Source: Oxyruncus cristatus (lineage: Eukaryota > Chordata > Aves > Passeriformes > Cotingidae). Taken from it: DNA of 64,000 bases. The first letter of the stretch is position 1. Each line of letters starts with the position of its first letter. Positions 23,241 through 36,410 of the stretch are shown one piece after another. A program made the position numbers and the translations under genes. Below the pieces are notes generated by a model. The model did no database searches. It had not been told where the DNA came from and saw nothing but the letters and a program-made list of their open reading frames with translations. The stretch spans positions 292,180 through 356,179 of the forward strand of contig VXAY01005276.1 in the NCBI GenBank assembly GCA_013399855.1, read 5' to 3'.

Positions 23241-26200
23241 CTCCTTTAATTTATAATGGGTTCTGTGAGTGCGTGTGTAAAGCTGCTGCCTGAAATAACC
23301 AGTTCTTGTGTATCATCAGCGATAATGGTGGCTGAGCAGGAGCTGATCCTGCCCTGGGGCAGGGGGATCGACTGCATGGCCTGCCCTATATTCACTGTGT
23401 CTGTGGCTGTCTGTGCGGTGGTGGTACAGCATGAAGTGATGAGGGTATATCTTAAATAAAATGCTAAACAGGCTGCCTCTGAATGCATTGGCTGATCTCT
23501 AAATAGCTAAAGTAAGGGCTGAACCTCGTATGATTATTAGTTGCACGGTACTTGCTAATTCCAAATATAATTATCCAGAACTCGGAAATCGAGTGGGTGT
23601 GGTGTTTGTTTTGACAACTTGAAAAAATAATGCTATGATGAATCAGAAAAATAATTCTTCAAGCCGTCGTTTGGAAGTGTGGCCATTTCTCAGCAGGCAT
23701 TTCTGCTTTTTTTGTCAGTGGTAGACTTAAATCTTGAAAAAAGATCTGAGACAGGAAAACAGAAGACAAAACAAGCCAGTCCTGAAAAGTTATTGTTCAG
23801 AGCAGTTGAACACTGTAATTGTAAAGAGCAGAAAGGTCGTTTAACTCAAAATATGTTATTTTCACAGGATTATGGACATCTGTAGTTAAGGAAAATGAAA
23901 ATGTTTGTTACTGGCACTAAAACCCTATGCGATATAGTACTTAAGTTCAAAATGTAAACTAGAACATGGACACATTGCTGAATCGATTTTTCATATGGTG
24001 TTAAACATTTCAGAGTTGAATTTTCAGAGGAGGAAAAATACTCAGGACCTTGGGAGGAGTCAGTCTGTATTTAGCCAAAGGCTGGTTCTAGAGGTGAAGT
24101 CAGATTTGTACCTAGCATGCAAGTGAAACTATTATTTATAACTTCATACCACTTTAATAAATGTGTTGCTTTTTTGGGTCAAATTACAGTATAGTTTATA
24201 TTCCTTCCTACTTGGCTTCGTTGCAAAACAGTTGCAGACTAGTAAGACTGGAAATTTGTTTGCAACTGGTGTATTTGACATTTACACTGACTTCTTGTGA
24301 GTATTGGAATTTTTTTTTGAATAGAGATCCAGTCTCGCTTTTTTGTATGGAGCGCTGTCAGTTTAGATCATCAGGATTAGTTAGGTCATTTCCAGCTAAT
24401 GCATTAGTATTTGGAATTGCAAGTTGGTTTGTTTGGGGTTTTTTTCCCCTTTTATTTTCTTTCTTTAATAATAGAAAGTGTGTGAAAGTGTGGATTTGGT
24501 GGCCAGTTTTAAACCCCTTTATTGCTGCTTGGTAGTGAGGCTTGTGATACCTGAGCAATGAGACTCCCTTGGGAGTCTGACCAGGGCAATCCAGTGTTTT
24601 GAACCTCTGCAGAATATTCTAAATCCTCACAAAATTAACATTATTGAGTGGGAAATGCTTAGAGATAAGCGTTTTGCTGTGCACAGGTACTTTAGGAAGT
24701 ATGTAAAATTGTTTGAGGACTGCACAGAGTCACCCTAATTGGAGACTTGAACTAGATAAGCATGTAAATATCTAGGACGTTAAACTGTGATTCAGAAGGT
24801 AAGCTGCTATTCCCAGTTCAGCTCTGCCTGTTGCCCTCCTCTTCAGTTTAATTTGCATCTGATGCTTCAGTTCCCTCATTTGTCAAATGGGGTCAGTTGT
24901 TTTACCACCTCTGATAAAAACTGTGAATGAAAACAGAGCTGTGTAATGTTAGAATTTATTATTTTAGAAGCACTCGATGGAACAGAAATGTTAATTAAGG
25001 GAATTGTTCTCAGTACCTCCTTCTCTTTTGTATGTGGAGCCCTAAACAGGGCCGTGTATTTATATTATACAATCCACTTACGCACAAGCCTCCCATTGAT
25101 TCCAGCAGAGGCTCTGTGCATGGATTATTGATGTGATATGATCCGAGTCAGTTGGTGTTTGGCTCAACTTTCTTTTGTGTTCTGATTAAAATATCTCTGT
25201 GGTTCACTTAATCCAGGAAATTTCTACTCCTCCCCCCCTCCTCACTTGCTTTAAAACCACATCTTGTGTGCTCTGACCGAGGCTTTTCTTGCGGGCTCAC
25301 AGGGAGGTGGTTGGTGGTACCAATGACCCGCGATCCTCGCATTTCAATAGTGCTGTTGGCAGCCTGGGGAAGGTCAAAATGTATAAACAGTGCTGGAGGC
25401 CCAGGATAGTACTTCTGTTTGTTTTCTGAATTTGATTCTAGTCATGCAGCAGCTTTCTTGTCCCCCAAATTCAATCCCGTGCCATTCCTCTTGGAAAAAA
25501 CTGCAGGATTGGGTACTTACCAACTTTTGATGTTTGTTTTAAGCTGCCTCTACAAAGGGCTCTAAACAGACATGCCAGAAGGTTAAAATCCTCCTTCTAC
25601 TTGACAAATAGACCAAATTACAGCACTAATTAGGGCATTGAGGTTTCCCTATGTTCCCCAAACTCTGTGCTTTGTTTCTGAATGTTGAAGCTTTTCTGGG
25701 GCAGAGCAGCTCAGTTGCCAAGCTCTGTTGGTTGCTGGCTGTTCTTGCCGGTGCTGGTGCCAGGTAACACGTTGGGTCTGTTGTGTGGACAGAATGTAGA
25801 CACCCGTTCACGAGACAGAGAGACCAGATCGTCTCACAGAGCGTTCAGGAGAGCGGGTTTGCTGCCAAACCAGATTTAGCAGGGTCACTTCTGTTCTGCT
25901 GCAGGGCAAAGATTACCTATTTATAGGTAAAAGCTGTTGAATGTAACAACCACCCCAGTTTTTTCTTAGAAAAAAATGTTTTTAAATCGATTAAATATAT
26001 ATATTTATACTTCAGACGTGAGCAGCCTCATCTTTTCACACTGTAGTGTCTTTCAAAGGTAGACGTTAAAGATAGCAGAGGCCACGTGGCCTCCTCATGG
26101 TTATAGACATTTGCTTTGCATTTAAGACTAATTCTCCATGTTTTCTTCTTTTATGAGTTTCTTTTATTATAAACAAATGTGTTTTAACACAGAAGAACGT

Positions 26201-27228
26201 TAAATATGTTTCAATCCCTACCCATCAAAGTGGATAACTTGTACCAGTAGTTTTAAATAAAAGTTGTCCCAAAAGTCCTTTAGAGGAGGGCTTGTAGTTT
26301 TAAATAGCACTGTAGGGAAATGCCAAGAATATAAAAATGCACCTGAGTGTTAAAGTAACCACTTGGCTTGGTTCTAGGGAGAGAAAAAGAGCAGATACAG
26401 ACATGGAACACAAAAAACTAAATGACATAAATAGACTTTTACCAGCTAGCAGAGCTTCATCCTAAGTCTCTTTTTGCTAAATAAATATTCCTTCATGCTA
26501 AACTAATCTCATACTTTTATGGCTTCCCTGTCAGCTCATTTTTAGACCCAAACCATTTAATCTGTTACCACTGCAGTAAAAAGTGTCATAATAAAATATT
26601 AATAATTATACCATAAATATTAGTTATTTTTGGTGGTGTCAGAAAATGGGCTCGTTAATTGCGGTGACACATGAAGTCTTTCTCAGCCTAATATTCGATA
26701 TTTTTAGCTGTGACTTGGAAGAAAACATGAAATTTTCGCTGATAGAATTTCCAGAAGTCTTTGGTTGCCAAACTCGATGTATTGTTATATAATGGTATTT
26801 GGTGACGTGCTCAGCAATGTAAGCACGCCGTGGATTTAGGGGAGCAGTGTGCCAGTAACAGCATCTGTCTGTACTGGTACAGCTGGGAAAGAGAGACTGT
26901 AGGATTTACTTGCAGGAATAGAGTGTGTTTTGCAGAACAGTGTCTGGGAATTGTAGTAAGAGGCACGTGAAAGTGGGTTTCCCATGGGCCACTGTTACCA
27001 AATGGATATTGCAATCTTTTAATATCGCTGGAGCTGTAAGAGCTTTCGCCAGTGGAAGGGCTGCAGAAGGTGAGGCAATGTACTGTTTTTCAAGATACAA
27101 TCTACAGCTCACATGAAATTTCTCAATCTCATCATATTTATTGCTTCCCCTTCTTTTTTTTTTATAGGATTTTGAACAATTTTTCAAGGGAAAAGATAAA
27201 AAAAACGTGGCTTTCCTCCAGTTTCTTC

Positions 27229-27520
27229 TTTTTACAAGGGTGTGTAGTGTTAGGACAAGGGGTAACGGCGTTAAAGGGAAAGAGGGTAGATTTAGATTAG
27301 CTTTAAGGAAGGTGTTCTTCACTATGAGGGTGGTGAGACACTGGCCCAGATTTTCCAGAGAAGCTGTGGCTGCCCCATCCCTGGGAGTGTTCAGGGCCAG
27401 GTTGGACGGGGCTTGGAGCAACCTGACCTAGTAGAAGGTGTCCCTGCCCACGGCAGGGGGTTGGAACGAGATGAGCTCTTAGGTCCCTTCCAACCCAAAC
27501 CTTTCTCTGGTTCTGTGATT
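27229..27520 (+). mobile_element. CR1 LINE, 5'-truncated 3' end fragment
   Basis: The block reads like the conserved 3' end of avian CR1: GTTAGGACAAGGGG, then GAGGGTGGTGAGACACTGGC, CCCCATCCCTGGGAGTGTTC, GGCCAGGTTGGACGGGGCTT, GGTGTCCCTGCCCACGGCAG and finally GGTCCCTTCCAACCC with a TTCTGTGATT terminal repeat. It inserted in sense orientation into CYTH3 intron 1. Only about 290 bp remain, with no reverse-transcriptase frame, so it is not mobile. Differences from the remembered consensus suggest an old copy. Confidence 0.92.
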
Positions 27521-29261
27521 GTGCTTGCCATCTTTTTGTCTTAGAAGCCTCTGCTTTCCTCGTGTAGCAAGAAGGGTTTCGAAGCTTTCAAGTGTTTTAT
27601 TTAAACTGTAGCTCCGTCTCACCTGCTGCTGTCTTTTGCTCCCTTCTTTTCCTTCCCGATACAAACATGCTTTATTCTGGTTCTTATTACGTGCCGTCTT
27701 TGGCCCCAAGACCAAAATTTAAACCACCTCTGCATCTCTTTTCCTGTTGAAAGTCATTGAATGAGCTGTTTGCAGGCACTGTGTGAAGAGTATCTCCTCC
27801 AGGTTCACCCTGGGTCCTCTCCACACTTCTGACCCTTGTACTCAGTACATTCCCTTCCTTCTCTTTGTCCTGCCAGCTGCCACTAGTACTGTTTACTATA
27901 CTTTTTGAAATCTTGCCTTTTTTTTTTTTTTTTTTGGTTTCTTTGAATGTTCTCTCCTCCCCCTCATGTCTTGTTATTCGCTTTTTCACTCGGAATGTGA
28001 TCTTTCTACTTCCAACTTTGTTTTGTGCAGATTTGCAGGACCCTGTGCTTGGTTTAACACTCTCTTCCTCTCTACATCTTGTTTCTGGATAATCAAATTT
28101 TGCAAATAAAAATGGAACTATCCTATTTAAACAGATTACTCTCAGCAAATACTCTGTGCTCTGGATCCAGTGCCATCTGTCCCAGCTAAAATGTTGGCTT
28201 GTTTGACATCTTAAGATTGCGTAATTGTCATCTTAAGCCTAATGAGTCTAAAACAGAGCTCTTAATGTTGTTTCCACCCACTTGCTCTCTTTGATGTCTG
28301 CAAAGGCACGCTGACATCCCCAGTGGTTATTGACAAGTAAACAGTGAGACTTTGTCATTTATTGTTTCTTAAAAAAATAGTCCGTCGAGAAGTTGTAATA
28401 AATATGGCAGCAGAAGGGCAATGCAAAATTACTGAAAACCTTTTTTGTCTCAAAGGTGTGAAATAAGTTATGTTCTCCTATGCAAATTTCTTGCTTAATT
28501 GCACAAAATCTGGTTGGGGGATTTTTTGTGTGAAAATGCACGACGTTTTCTGTAGACTTCTGCATAGGGCTACCCAGCCTGTGGGTTAGTGTTTTATGGT
28601 GATTGAATGGATCTGTATAGATTTTTTTTCTTCCTTTCTAAAGTAAAGTGGTAGTTAATGACGTCTTCTTCACTTTGTCTCCCTGCAGTACCTAAGCACG
28701 TATGAGAGGATTGCACTCATTTCGGTGAAGAGTTTGGATATAATGACCGTGTGCTTCATTCACCGAGGGTAAAAATAAGTCCTTAGCAGCTGGTTTATTA
28801 GGAAAACCTGTCAACTGTGAGACAGGGATGCCAAGGAAGTGAAGAATTTGTCATGTTTTACTCAGGTTCCACATAAGAGGAAGAGAAATTATGGGAACAG
28901 ACGTAACGTTGGCATTTGTGACTTCTTCACTGGGCATTTTTTTCAAGCAGTACGTTGTGCAGGAAAGGTGTATGAATGAGGTAGTAAAAGTGTATTTATT
29001 TATGCCATTTGTATAACTTTAACATGTATCAAATTGTTTTAAATTGCATATGACTCCCTTCTTTTAATTTCAGCAATTTCATGGGAAAACTTAGTATTGC
29101 AAATCTTTTGGACAGCACTATTTCCTTTTAGTGGGATAGACACACAAAATCCACTAGAAAACCATGTGTTTTGTGGTCCTTTGAGATTTGCCTGAAGAAG
29201 GAAATGGCTTGACCTATTTGGTTACTATGAAGTAAAAACATTCTTGTTCTCTCTCTCCTTC

Positions 29262-29284
29262 TTTTTTTTTTTTTTTTTTTTTTT
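29262..29284 (+). repeat. Poly-T run
   Basis: Twenty-three consecutive T residues after a CT-rich stretch in CYTH3 intron 1; no adjoining element recognised on either strand. Confidence 0.85.
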
Positions 29285-32200
29285 GTGTGAACATCTGTGT
29301 CACATTTATTTCATTACTTTCCGAGGTTCTTTAAGCACATTATTTGGTAATATAAAGTTTTATTTAAGGAAAATAAAGTGGTGCATAGCTGCTTCCACGA
29401 TTCCGTTCAAGTTCTGGTATTTGCTTATAGATAGGTATAAGTGGGTTTCCAATGCAAGTTGACATTTTGAGAGGCAAACATTATCTAGTATTTCCTGGGA
29501 AGAAAGTGTTTGAAAATTCTGTAGGATCTCATGGAGTTAACAGGAAGTGTTGCGTGCTGGAAACTTGTGAAATCTAAATCAGGATCTCATCTAGGATTTG
29601 GAGTACTGCAGATCTTTTGATCTAATTTTTCAACAGGTTGGGCTTCTTAGTGTGGTTTTACTAATTAGCCTCATTTTCAGATGTTTATTATAAAAAGAAA
29701 TAGTTACCTTGTGCCAAGTGTATGGAAGAACTGAAGCTGATGCTGTTATTTAGCAATCCAAAGGAAATTGTCCCAACGAGGACAGAGTTTGCTGATTCTA
29801 CTTATAGTTCTTCTGAATTCCGTAAGAAAATTCTTCAGTGAGGATCGAAGATCAGCCCATTTGCAAGAGTTGAATCTGAATTCAGGTCTGGCTTTTACTG
29901 TCATGTCCGAGGGCTTGGTTGGATTTTGGGGAGCTGCTGCTGTTCTTTGCAGATCCAGGTCCTTAACACAAAAGGAGAGACCAGTGCTTTTTTTTTTTTT
30001 TTAGACTAAATACGTTGAATTTCTTAACAAAACAAGAAAGCTGTGTGAAAAGGATGAAACACAAGTGTGCCAACTCTCGGGGTATGGAAGAGCCTAATGA
30101 TGCCTGTGGGAATTCATTTTAGTGACTCTTCTATCCAGCTCCAGGTTCTCACAGAGCTTGTAGGAATATTTACTCCTCAGTCAAATGAGATTGAAATGTG
30201 GCGCAGCGCAAGGCGCGCGTTGGCAGGAGGAGTTCACGGGTAGGAAAAGAAACGTGTCCAGTCTCTCTTGTGCTCACTCTCGTTCTCACACACAAGTGTG
30301 CACAGAAAAACCCTGAAAAATTAGCATGTGCAAGTGAGGGAACTGCCTCATACTGTTTTCTCTAAGGGAACTGTGAGACGTAATCACTTAATGAGTCACC
30401 TCTACGTTTTTATACAACTGCCTCTTTTATACTCAGTGTATTAATTAATTAACTTCCAGAATGGAGAATTTTAAAAATTTTTGGGTTTTAATATGTGATT
30501 TTTTACTGCAGAATACCAATTGTGCTGTTTTCTTGTTGAATTCCAAGTATTCAGGAGTCTATTTGCTGTTCAGTTTTTGCTTTCATGTACTGTAGATATC
30601 ACGTTCCTTAATAAGGTCCTTGTTTAGCTCACAAGCAGTGTTGTCTGGAGGGTCAAATTCTGACATAAACAGATCCCGTTGCCTTACTACAAGAGAGGGG
30701 GAATTGTCAAAAGGGCCAGTTGTAGTCACATTGGCGTTTATAAAATAAGGAACTATGGTTGCTTGAAGCGATATTTCTTATATTCAGGAGTCAGATTCCA
30801 AATACTCCTTTTTTTTTTTTGTTTCTTACTCATGGAAGTTTGGACTAATGAACTTCCTGCCCCGTCATTCTGTTGCACCGAGGAGGAATTTTCCCACCAG
30901 GCTGTGTAGTCCGGCTACAACTCTGACCTATTGCAGATGCAATTTTTGAATTTGTAAAGCTGCTGCCTTTGTAAAGCTGTCTCAGTGCCTTGTAACTGAT
31001 CAGCCAGGGGATGTGGAGGAAAGTTTTCGCAGGAAGCTGGGGTTAAACCAGAGTGGTTGTATGAAGAGATTGTGGCTCTGTCAAGGGGAAACTCCATTGC
31101 TTGGGAGGGACTTGGCAAGTTAAATGTGTTCTCTGACCACTGAACTCCTAATGTATGCAGGGCAGGGGCTTGGTCCTGTGTAGGACCATTCTCAGTCTTC
31201 CTTGAGAAGACCAGAAGGACCTGACCCCTCTCTTGTACATGTCCAGTGCTCCTCTGGTTCCTGTTGCCTGCTCAGGAGCTGCTGTGTGCAAACTGTGTGC
31301 ACCGATGGTCCATTATAACAGATCTGTGAATTCATTGCGTGGGGTAGGTCCGTGTGCATCTCTGTATTGTTTTGTGGTTCTCCCTGTACATTCTTCTTAT
31401 TTTTGGAGCTATTTTTTAAATTATTTTTTCTTTTCTTTTAGCTGAAAGGGTTCTGCTTGGAGCCACCCAAAACAAGCACTTAATATTTCAGGAGTCCACC
31501 TTCAAGAGCCTCCATCAGGCTGAAGTAATCTTTGGTTTAGTCTTGTATTTTGTAACCCCAGTATATACTAATAGAGGAAAACTCATTTTGCACGTAGTAT
31601 CTGTTGTGTAAATGCCTGAATGGGTAGGCCATGTTAGGGAAGTATGTGTTTATAGACTCAGAAGTATCTGTTTTATTTTATAGAACTTTATTATGATTTA
31701 ACTTGCTCTTCTGCAAGTCAGTCTTGACCTACTGTACTCTTTTAGTTATTAGAATTACGCTTTTTAAAGCAGCGTGCAACATTCATCTGGGGACAAGGAG
31801 AATATCTGTGCTCGTTTTCCCACCATCTCTTATCATTTGTGCTGCTATTCCTGAATCGCAGTTTGTGTAGAAACGTGTTTCCTCGGTGGAAGTTGAAACT
31901 GGTAGCCAAGGTTAGTCAGAGTTTAGGGAAGTGGCTGTTGTGTCTATGAAAACATTTACAGTCACAGAAGGCAGAGATTAAAAGGTTTCAGGTATGTGGC
32001 TGGTTTATTTGTGTAGGTGTTGCTGGTTAATTCTGTAAGCTGGGAATCTCGGGCTGGGTCCTAAGCCTGTCTTCTGTATATTATGTGAGGTCAACCTTTG
32101 CAGGCAGCTGGTGACATTTGAGTTTGCTGTACATGTTTTAGCAAGGACAGATAAATGGGGCATATGGAGTTGATTATTTTTTTGGCTATAGGAAGTGCAT

Positions 32201-32819
32201 TTTTGTGCATTAAATATAGTAACTTACTTTTTTTTAAGTATCTGAGAGGAAACTTCCCCACACCCAGTGATTTTTTTTTTTTTTTTTTTAAAATCAGAAT
32301 ACATGGAACTTTCTTCACTCTCATTTTGTGCAGTATAAGCTGGAAAGACTGCAATGTTTAGTCTTGGTCTTGTACCAATAAATGACATAGTATCACATGA
32401 ATGTTCTAAAAGATTAGGTGATATTTTTTATAAGAGCAAACATAAAAAGAAGACCCGTTGAAGTCCTTCCACTGTGAATTCGCTGATATTCAAAGTATAG
32501 AGAGTATGTGTTATGTTATTGTTCTTGTTTTGCTGGAAACTTATTTATTTTGCTTCTGTGTCTTCTACCTGTGTAGTAAGCCTGAAAAAGACCCCCACGT
32601 GTTATGAAGGGGAAAGGTTGGGTGAAATTGGTAATCCAAATTAAATACAAATAATACTCTCAAGTTTATGGAGCCTGTGGGTGGGTGGACTTGGCAGATC
32701 TATCCAGTGTGGTATGTTAGACTTGAAAGAGCATATGGAGATGATTATTTTCTGGCATTTTGTAGTAAAGGTTTTCGAAGAAGGAAGTTTTTAAATTTAT
32801 TTTTTTTTTTTTTTAAAGG

Positions 32820-32893
32820 AGTGAAAAAAAGGAAAAAATAACTTTACATNTGAAAAGAGGTGAAAAATAGGAAGAATAACATCACTTTACATT
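32820..32893 (+). repeat. Imperfect tandem duplication (about 33-40 bp) around a single N
   Basis: A segment beginning GTGAAAAAAAGGAAAAAATA and ending ACTTTACAT is followed, after an ambiguous base at 32850, by a diverged copy (32860-32892) beginning GTGAAAAATAGGAAGAATAA and ending ACTTTACAT. The N suggests the copies were hard to resolve in assembly. Confidence 0.7.
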
Positions 32894-35800
32894 GAGTAAT
32901 AAAATAGTTTGTTGTAGTAGCATATGGAAAAAGAATTTATTCAAAGGTAAGCTGCTAAAAGAAATTCTCCTACTGTTTTGCTATTGGCTCTCTTGTCTTC
33001 TGAAGGCAGCCAGAGATCCTGTGCAGCTGGGACTAATACAGGATCCAGCTGTAACTTTTTTTATTGTTGTTCAGATGTCCGGTGATGGTCAGATCTAAGT
33101 TATTGTGTGGAAATTCAGTAAAGGAAAAGGGTAGGGTGGGAAAAAAAGTGACTCTCCATAAAAATATTCCAGTAAAAGCAACAGGAACTAGGAGTATCCA
33201 TTTCAGAACTCTGCCATAAATCCCATCCTGAAACACTTAAACGCCTTCAGATTTTGCTGTAGACTTTAAGTCATCTAAAGAGTTTTTGGTTTATTTTTTA
33301 AACAGCAATGAAGTTGGCTGGTTGGAGTGGGAAGGTGGCTCTTTTACTTTTAAATGACTTAATGGAAGGAAATACTGTTTTCTCATTCACAGTACAAGGT
33401 TTTACTTAAAACAAAATTCTTTACTCTTTAAAGCCTGGGTACAATATGTAATGCTACAACGTGGAGTATGTAAAACAGGTTGGATTTTACTAATTTCACT
33501 TGTGCTGTGTTTCACTACTCTTTGTTTTGCAGAGCCTAAGGCTGCAAGGAGGGGAGAAACCTAATATTTTTCTGTAGAATTTGGTTTACCTTTGATATAT
33601 CCGGTGCTTCCAACTCCGTTAGACGATGCCTTGGATTGAGAGTAAATGAAATAAGTGAGCAATGCAGCAGGTGTATGGAACGGCAAGAATACTTGATGGT
33701 GATCAAAATAATAAATTCCTTTTGCTTTCAAAACCGTTTGTGTTTTTCCCCTTGATAAAAGGTCATATTTCTTAAGTTTCTTTAGAACTGTAGCGAATCA
33801 TCCTGTTTTTTAGTTACTTGAGACTAGAGATGCCAGTGTTGGAATGTTCTGTCCTTTAGGTGTCTTCCTTTCCAAATCTTCATTCCAAACTTAACTTGGC
33901 CGATGTAGTCCATCAAATAGCTCCCTGAATTTCAGAGTTCTCTTACTGCTACTTCAAGTCTTCAGTTTTGAATGTCGTTACTCAATCAGTTTGTAATGAC
34001 AGCAGTCTAATTGAATAAGTTTAATAACAATAGTATACAAATTGTAAGTCCTGATTGACTGGAAGAGCAGGCTTAAAATACTGTAAGTTATTTCCTTTAC
34101 TATGACAGTGACGAATTCTGAAACATAACTACTGTCTCACACATAATCTGGTATTGCACTGATTCTTCCATGTGCCTTAATTGGTTGTTATATTAATTTT
34201 TTAATTGGAGGAGAAGTGAAAAAGAAAGGATAAAGATTTGTGGTCAGTCTTTGGCCGTGGGACAGCCTGGCACTTTGCCCCACAGTGCTATAACAGAACA
34301 GCAACAACAACTTATTTTCCTTCCTGAGCTAGAAGGAGCTGATCTGTGACTTCAAAGTGGAAGTGAAATGTGGACAAACACTGTGCTTTGAAGGCAAAAC
34401 ACTTCTAACACAAACCCATTTCAATGCAAAAACATCTATGATATCCATACGGCGATGTAAAAAATCATTTTTGGAGTTCTTGAGCATGGGCTCCAATACC
34501 AGTAGTAAGGATGAGGATTTTGTTTGGGTGGCAGGACTGATGCTGCCTATGGATGAGTGACAATAACAGTTAATACTGTTTTTTCTTTTTAATTGGCATA
34601 TATTTCTTCTTCTGTTTAATTAAATGACATTTATATTGCTCTATTACTGCATAGGGTGATGTATATTGTGTACCTCTGTTTGAGCTTTAGTCAGATTGTT
34701 TCCTCTCCCAAGCACCTTTGTATTTTATCTTCTTCAAAATATAATATTTGAAATGAATACCCGGCCAATAATTTGCTTTCCCTATTTTTTTGGTATTGCA
34801 CTGATTAAATAACTAGAACTACATTTTATTTACCCTTGTTTTGTAAAAATGGTAGTCAGAGTCCTTTTCTCCCAGTTTTTAAAAGCTGTGGTATTTATTT
34901 GAATTGGGAAGAGCCTAAAGGAATCTCTTTCAGTTAATTGTTTTCTTGAAGTGCAGGTCAACCCACAGTGCATTTTGCAGAGTTGGTTGTACGTAGAGTC
35001 TGTCACTGTTGAAGACCATTAAAACACAGCAGCTCGAATGAGCAGCTTTGCTTACAGATTTGCTTTAAGATAGTTTGGCTGTGTTTAGGATACATTAGAA
35101 GGAAAATTAAGAAAATATTTGTGGCTTCAGAATAAAATTTACCAGTGACATTGAAGAATGTAGGATGATGTCTTGCATGTTGGAGAGAGAGAGCACTGCA
35201 CTGCCACCATTACTGCACTGTGTTTTTCTGTGGAGCTCATATGGACTTGGGAGATGATTTTCTAATGTGACTGGGGAACATCAAAAGGTCCTTCACATGT
35301 TTGAGAAATAATAGTACAACAATTCTAGCAAAGTTTTGGCTTTTCACTGCCTCATTTTACATTTCTGAAGAAAGGGTTTCCTGCTGAACAAACACATGTT
35401 AGCCTGATAGCATTTTCCTGTATTTGAATTGTGAACAGCCAAGTGACTCAAAAAAATTTATGTTAAAGCAGATACAGGGTTTTAGCATAGAATATGTGCA
35501 TACAATAAATCTATTCAGCTAATCAGTCTGCTTCCTTTCACTCCCACCCCCTTGCAGCTGGAAGTTCATCAGCTTCTGCTACTATATCTGGCTTCCTCTT
35601 GAGACTTTCTGGGGTAGAGTTAACAGTGGTGGCAGGCATTAATGAACAATGTCCTGATTCTATTCGGCGGGCCTGTATAAGTTGTCATTTTCCATTGCTG
35701 CTATTTCTTATGGAAAATATGTCATCAATGTAGTGTGAGCACGTTATGTGTGCCGTGCAAAGTTGCGTGCTGCGGGATTTGGTGAAAGCATGTACATCGC

Positions 35801-36379
35801 CATTACATCAGTGTGAGGTATTTTTAGATTTCGTTAGTGCCCAGTTTGGCATTTAGAATGGAAAATTTACGATAAGGTTTTTATTTTCATAAGTTCTTAG
35901 CTGGGATAATGCAGGATGTCTAGACTTCCATTGATGGTTTGTGATTAATTATTGCTTTGAGGTTCTTTGGCGCATGACAAGACTTTTCTTGAGGTACAAC
36001 TGCGGAAGAATTCAGGAAAAAGAAAAATTAAATGCTTCCATTTGTAAACTTCATGACAGAATACTTGCACTCAGATCTAATGGAATCTAACAACCTGATT
36101 AAAAACTTCTATAGCAGTGATTTTTTTGTTGACCTTTTCTCTGTAAAGGACCACAGTGTAATCTTTCAGAACCAGCTGCTGGACATTTGGAGATACTGGT
36201 TAAACATCTGCAGGGTCTGTTGGGTTTGGCATCCTGTGTTCTGGTCGAGCTTCAAATGCTTCCAACCAAAATTCAAGGTCCATTTTATTAAGACATTGGA
36301 AAGATTGTAGCACAGATACTGTGATTGAAGAGTTTTTTAGAACTAGTTTTTGTATAATTTTGAAGTGGACTCCAGACCG

Positions 36380-36410
36380 CAGCCTATCTAGAAGTACTAG
36401 ATGTAGGCTG
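36380..36410. repeat. Short inverted repeat (12-bp stem, 5-base loop)
   Basis: CAGCCTATCTAG (36380-36391) pairs with CTAGATGTAGGCTG (36397-36410) around the loop AAGTA, with a two-base bulge on the right arm. It is too short for a standard pre-miRNA. Confidence 0.75.

Noticed and set aside
26906..27431. Open frames over the CR1 fragment, including a 171-codon minus-strand frame
   Set aside because: They read through the untranslated 3' region of CR1 or its antisense strand and carry no reverse-transcriptase or endonuclease motif.
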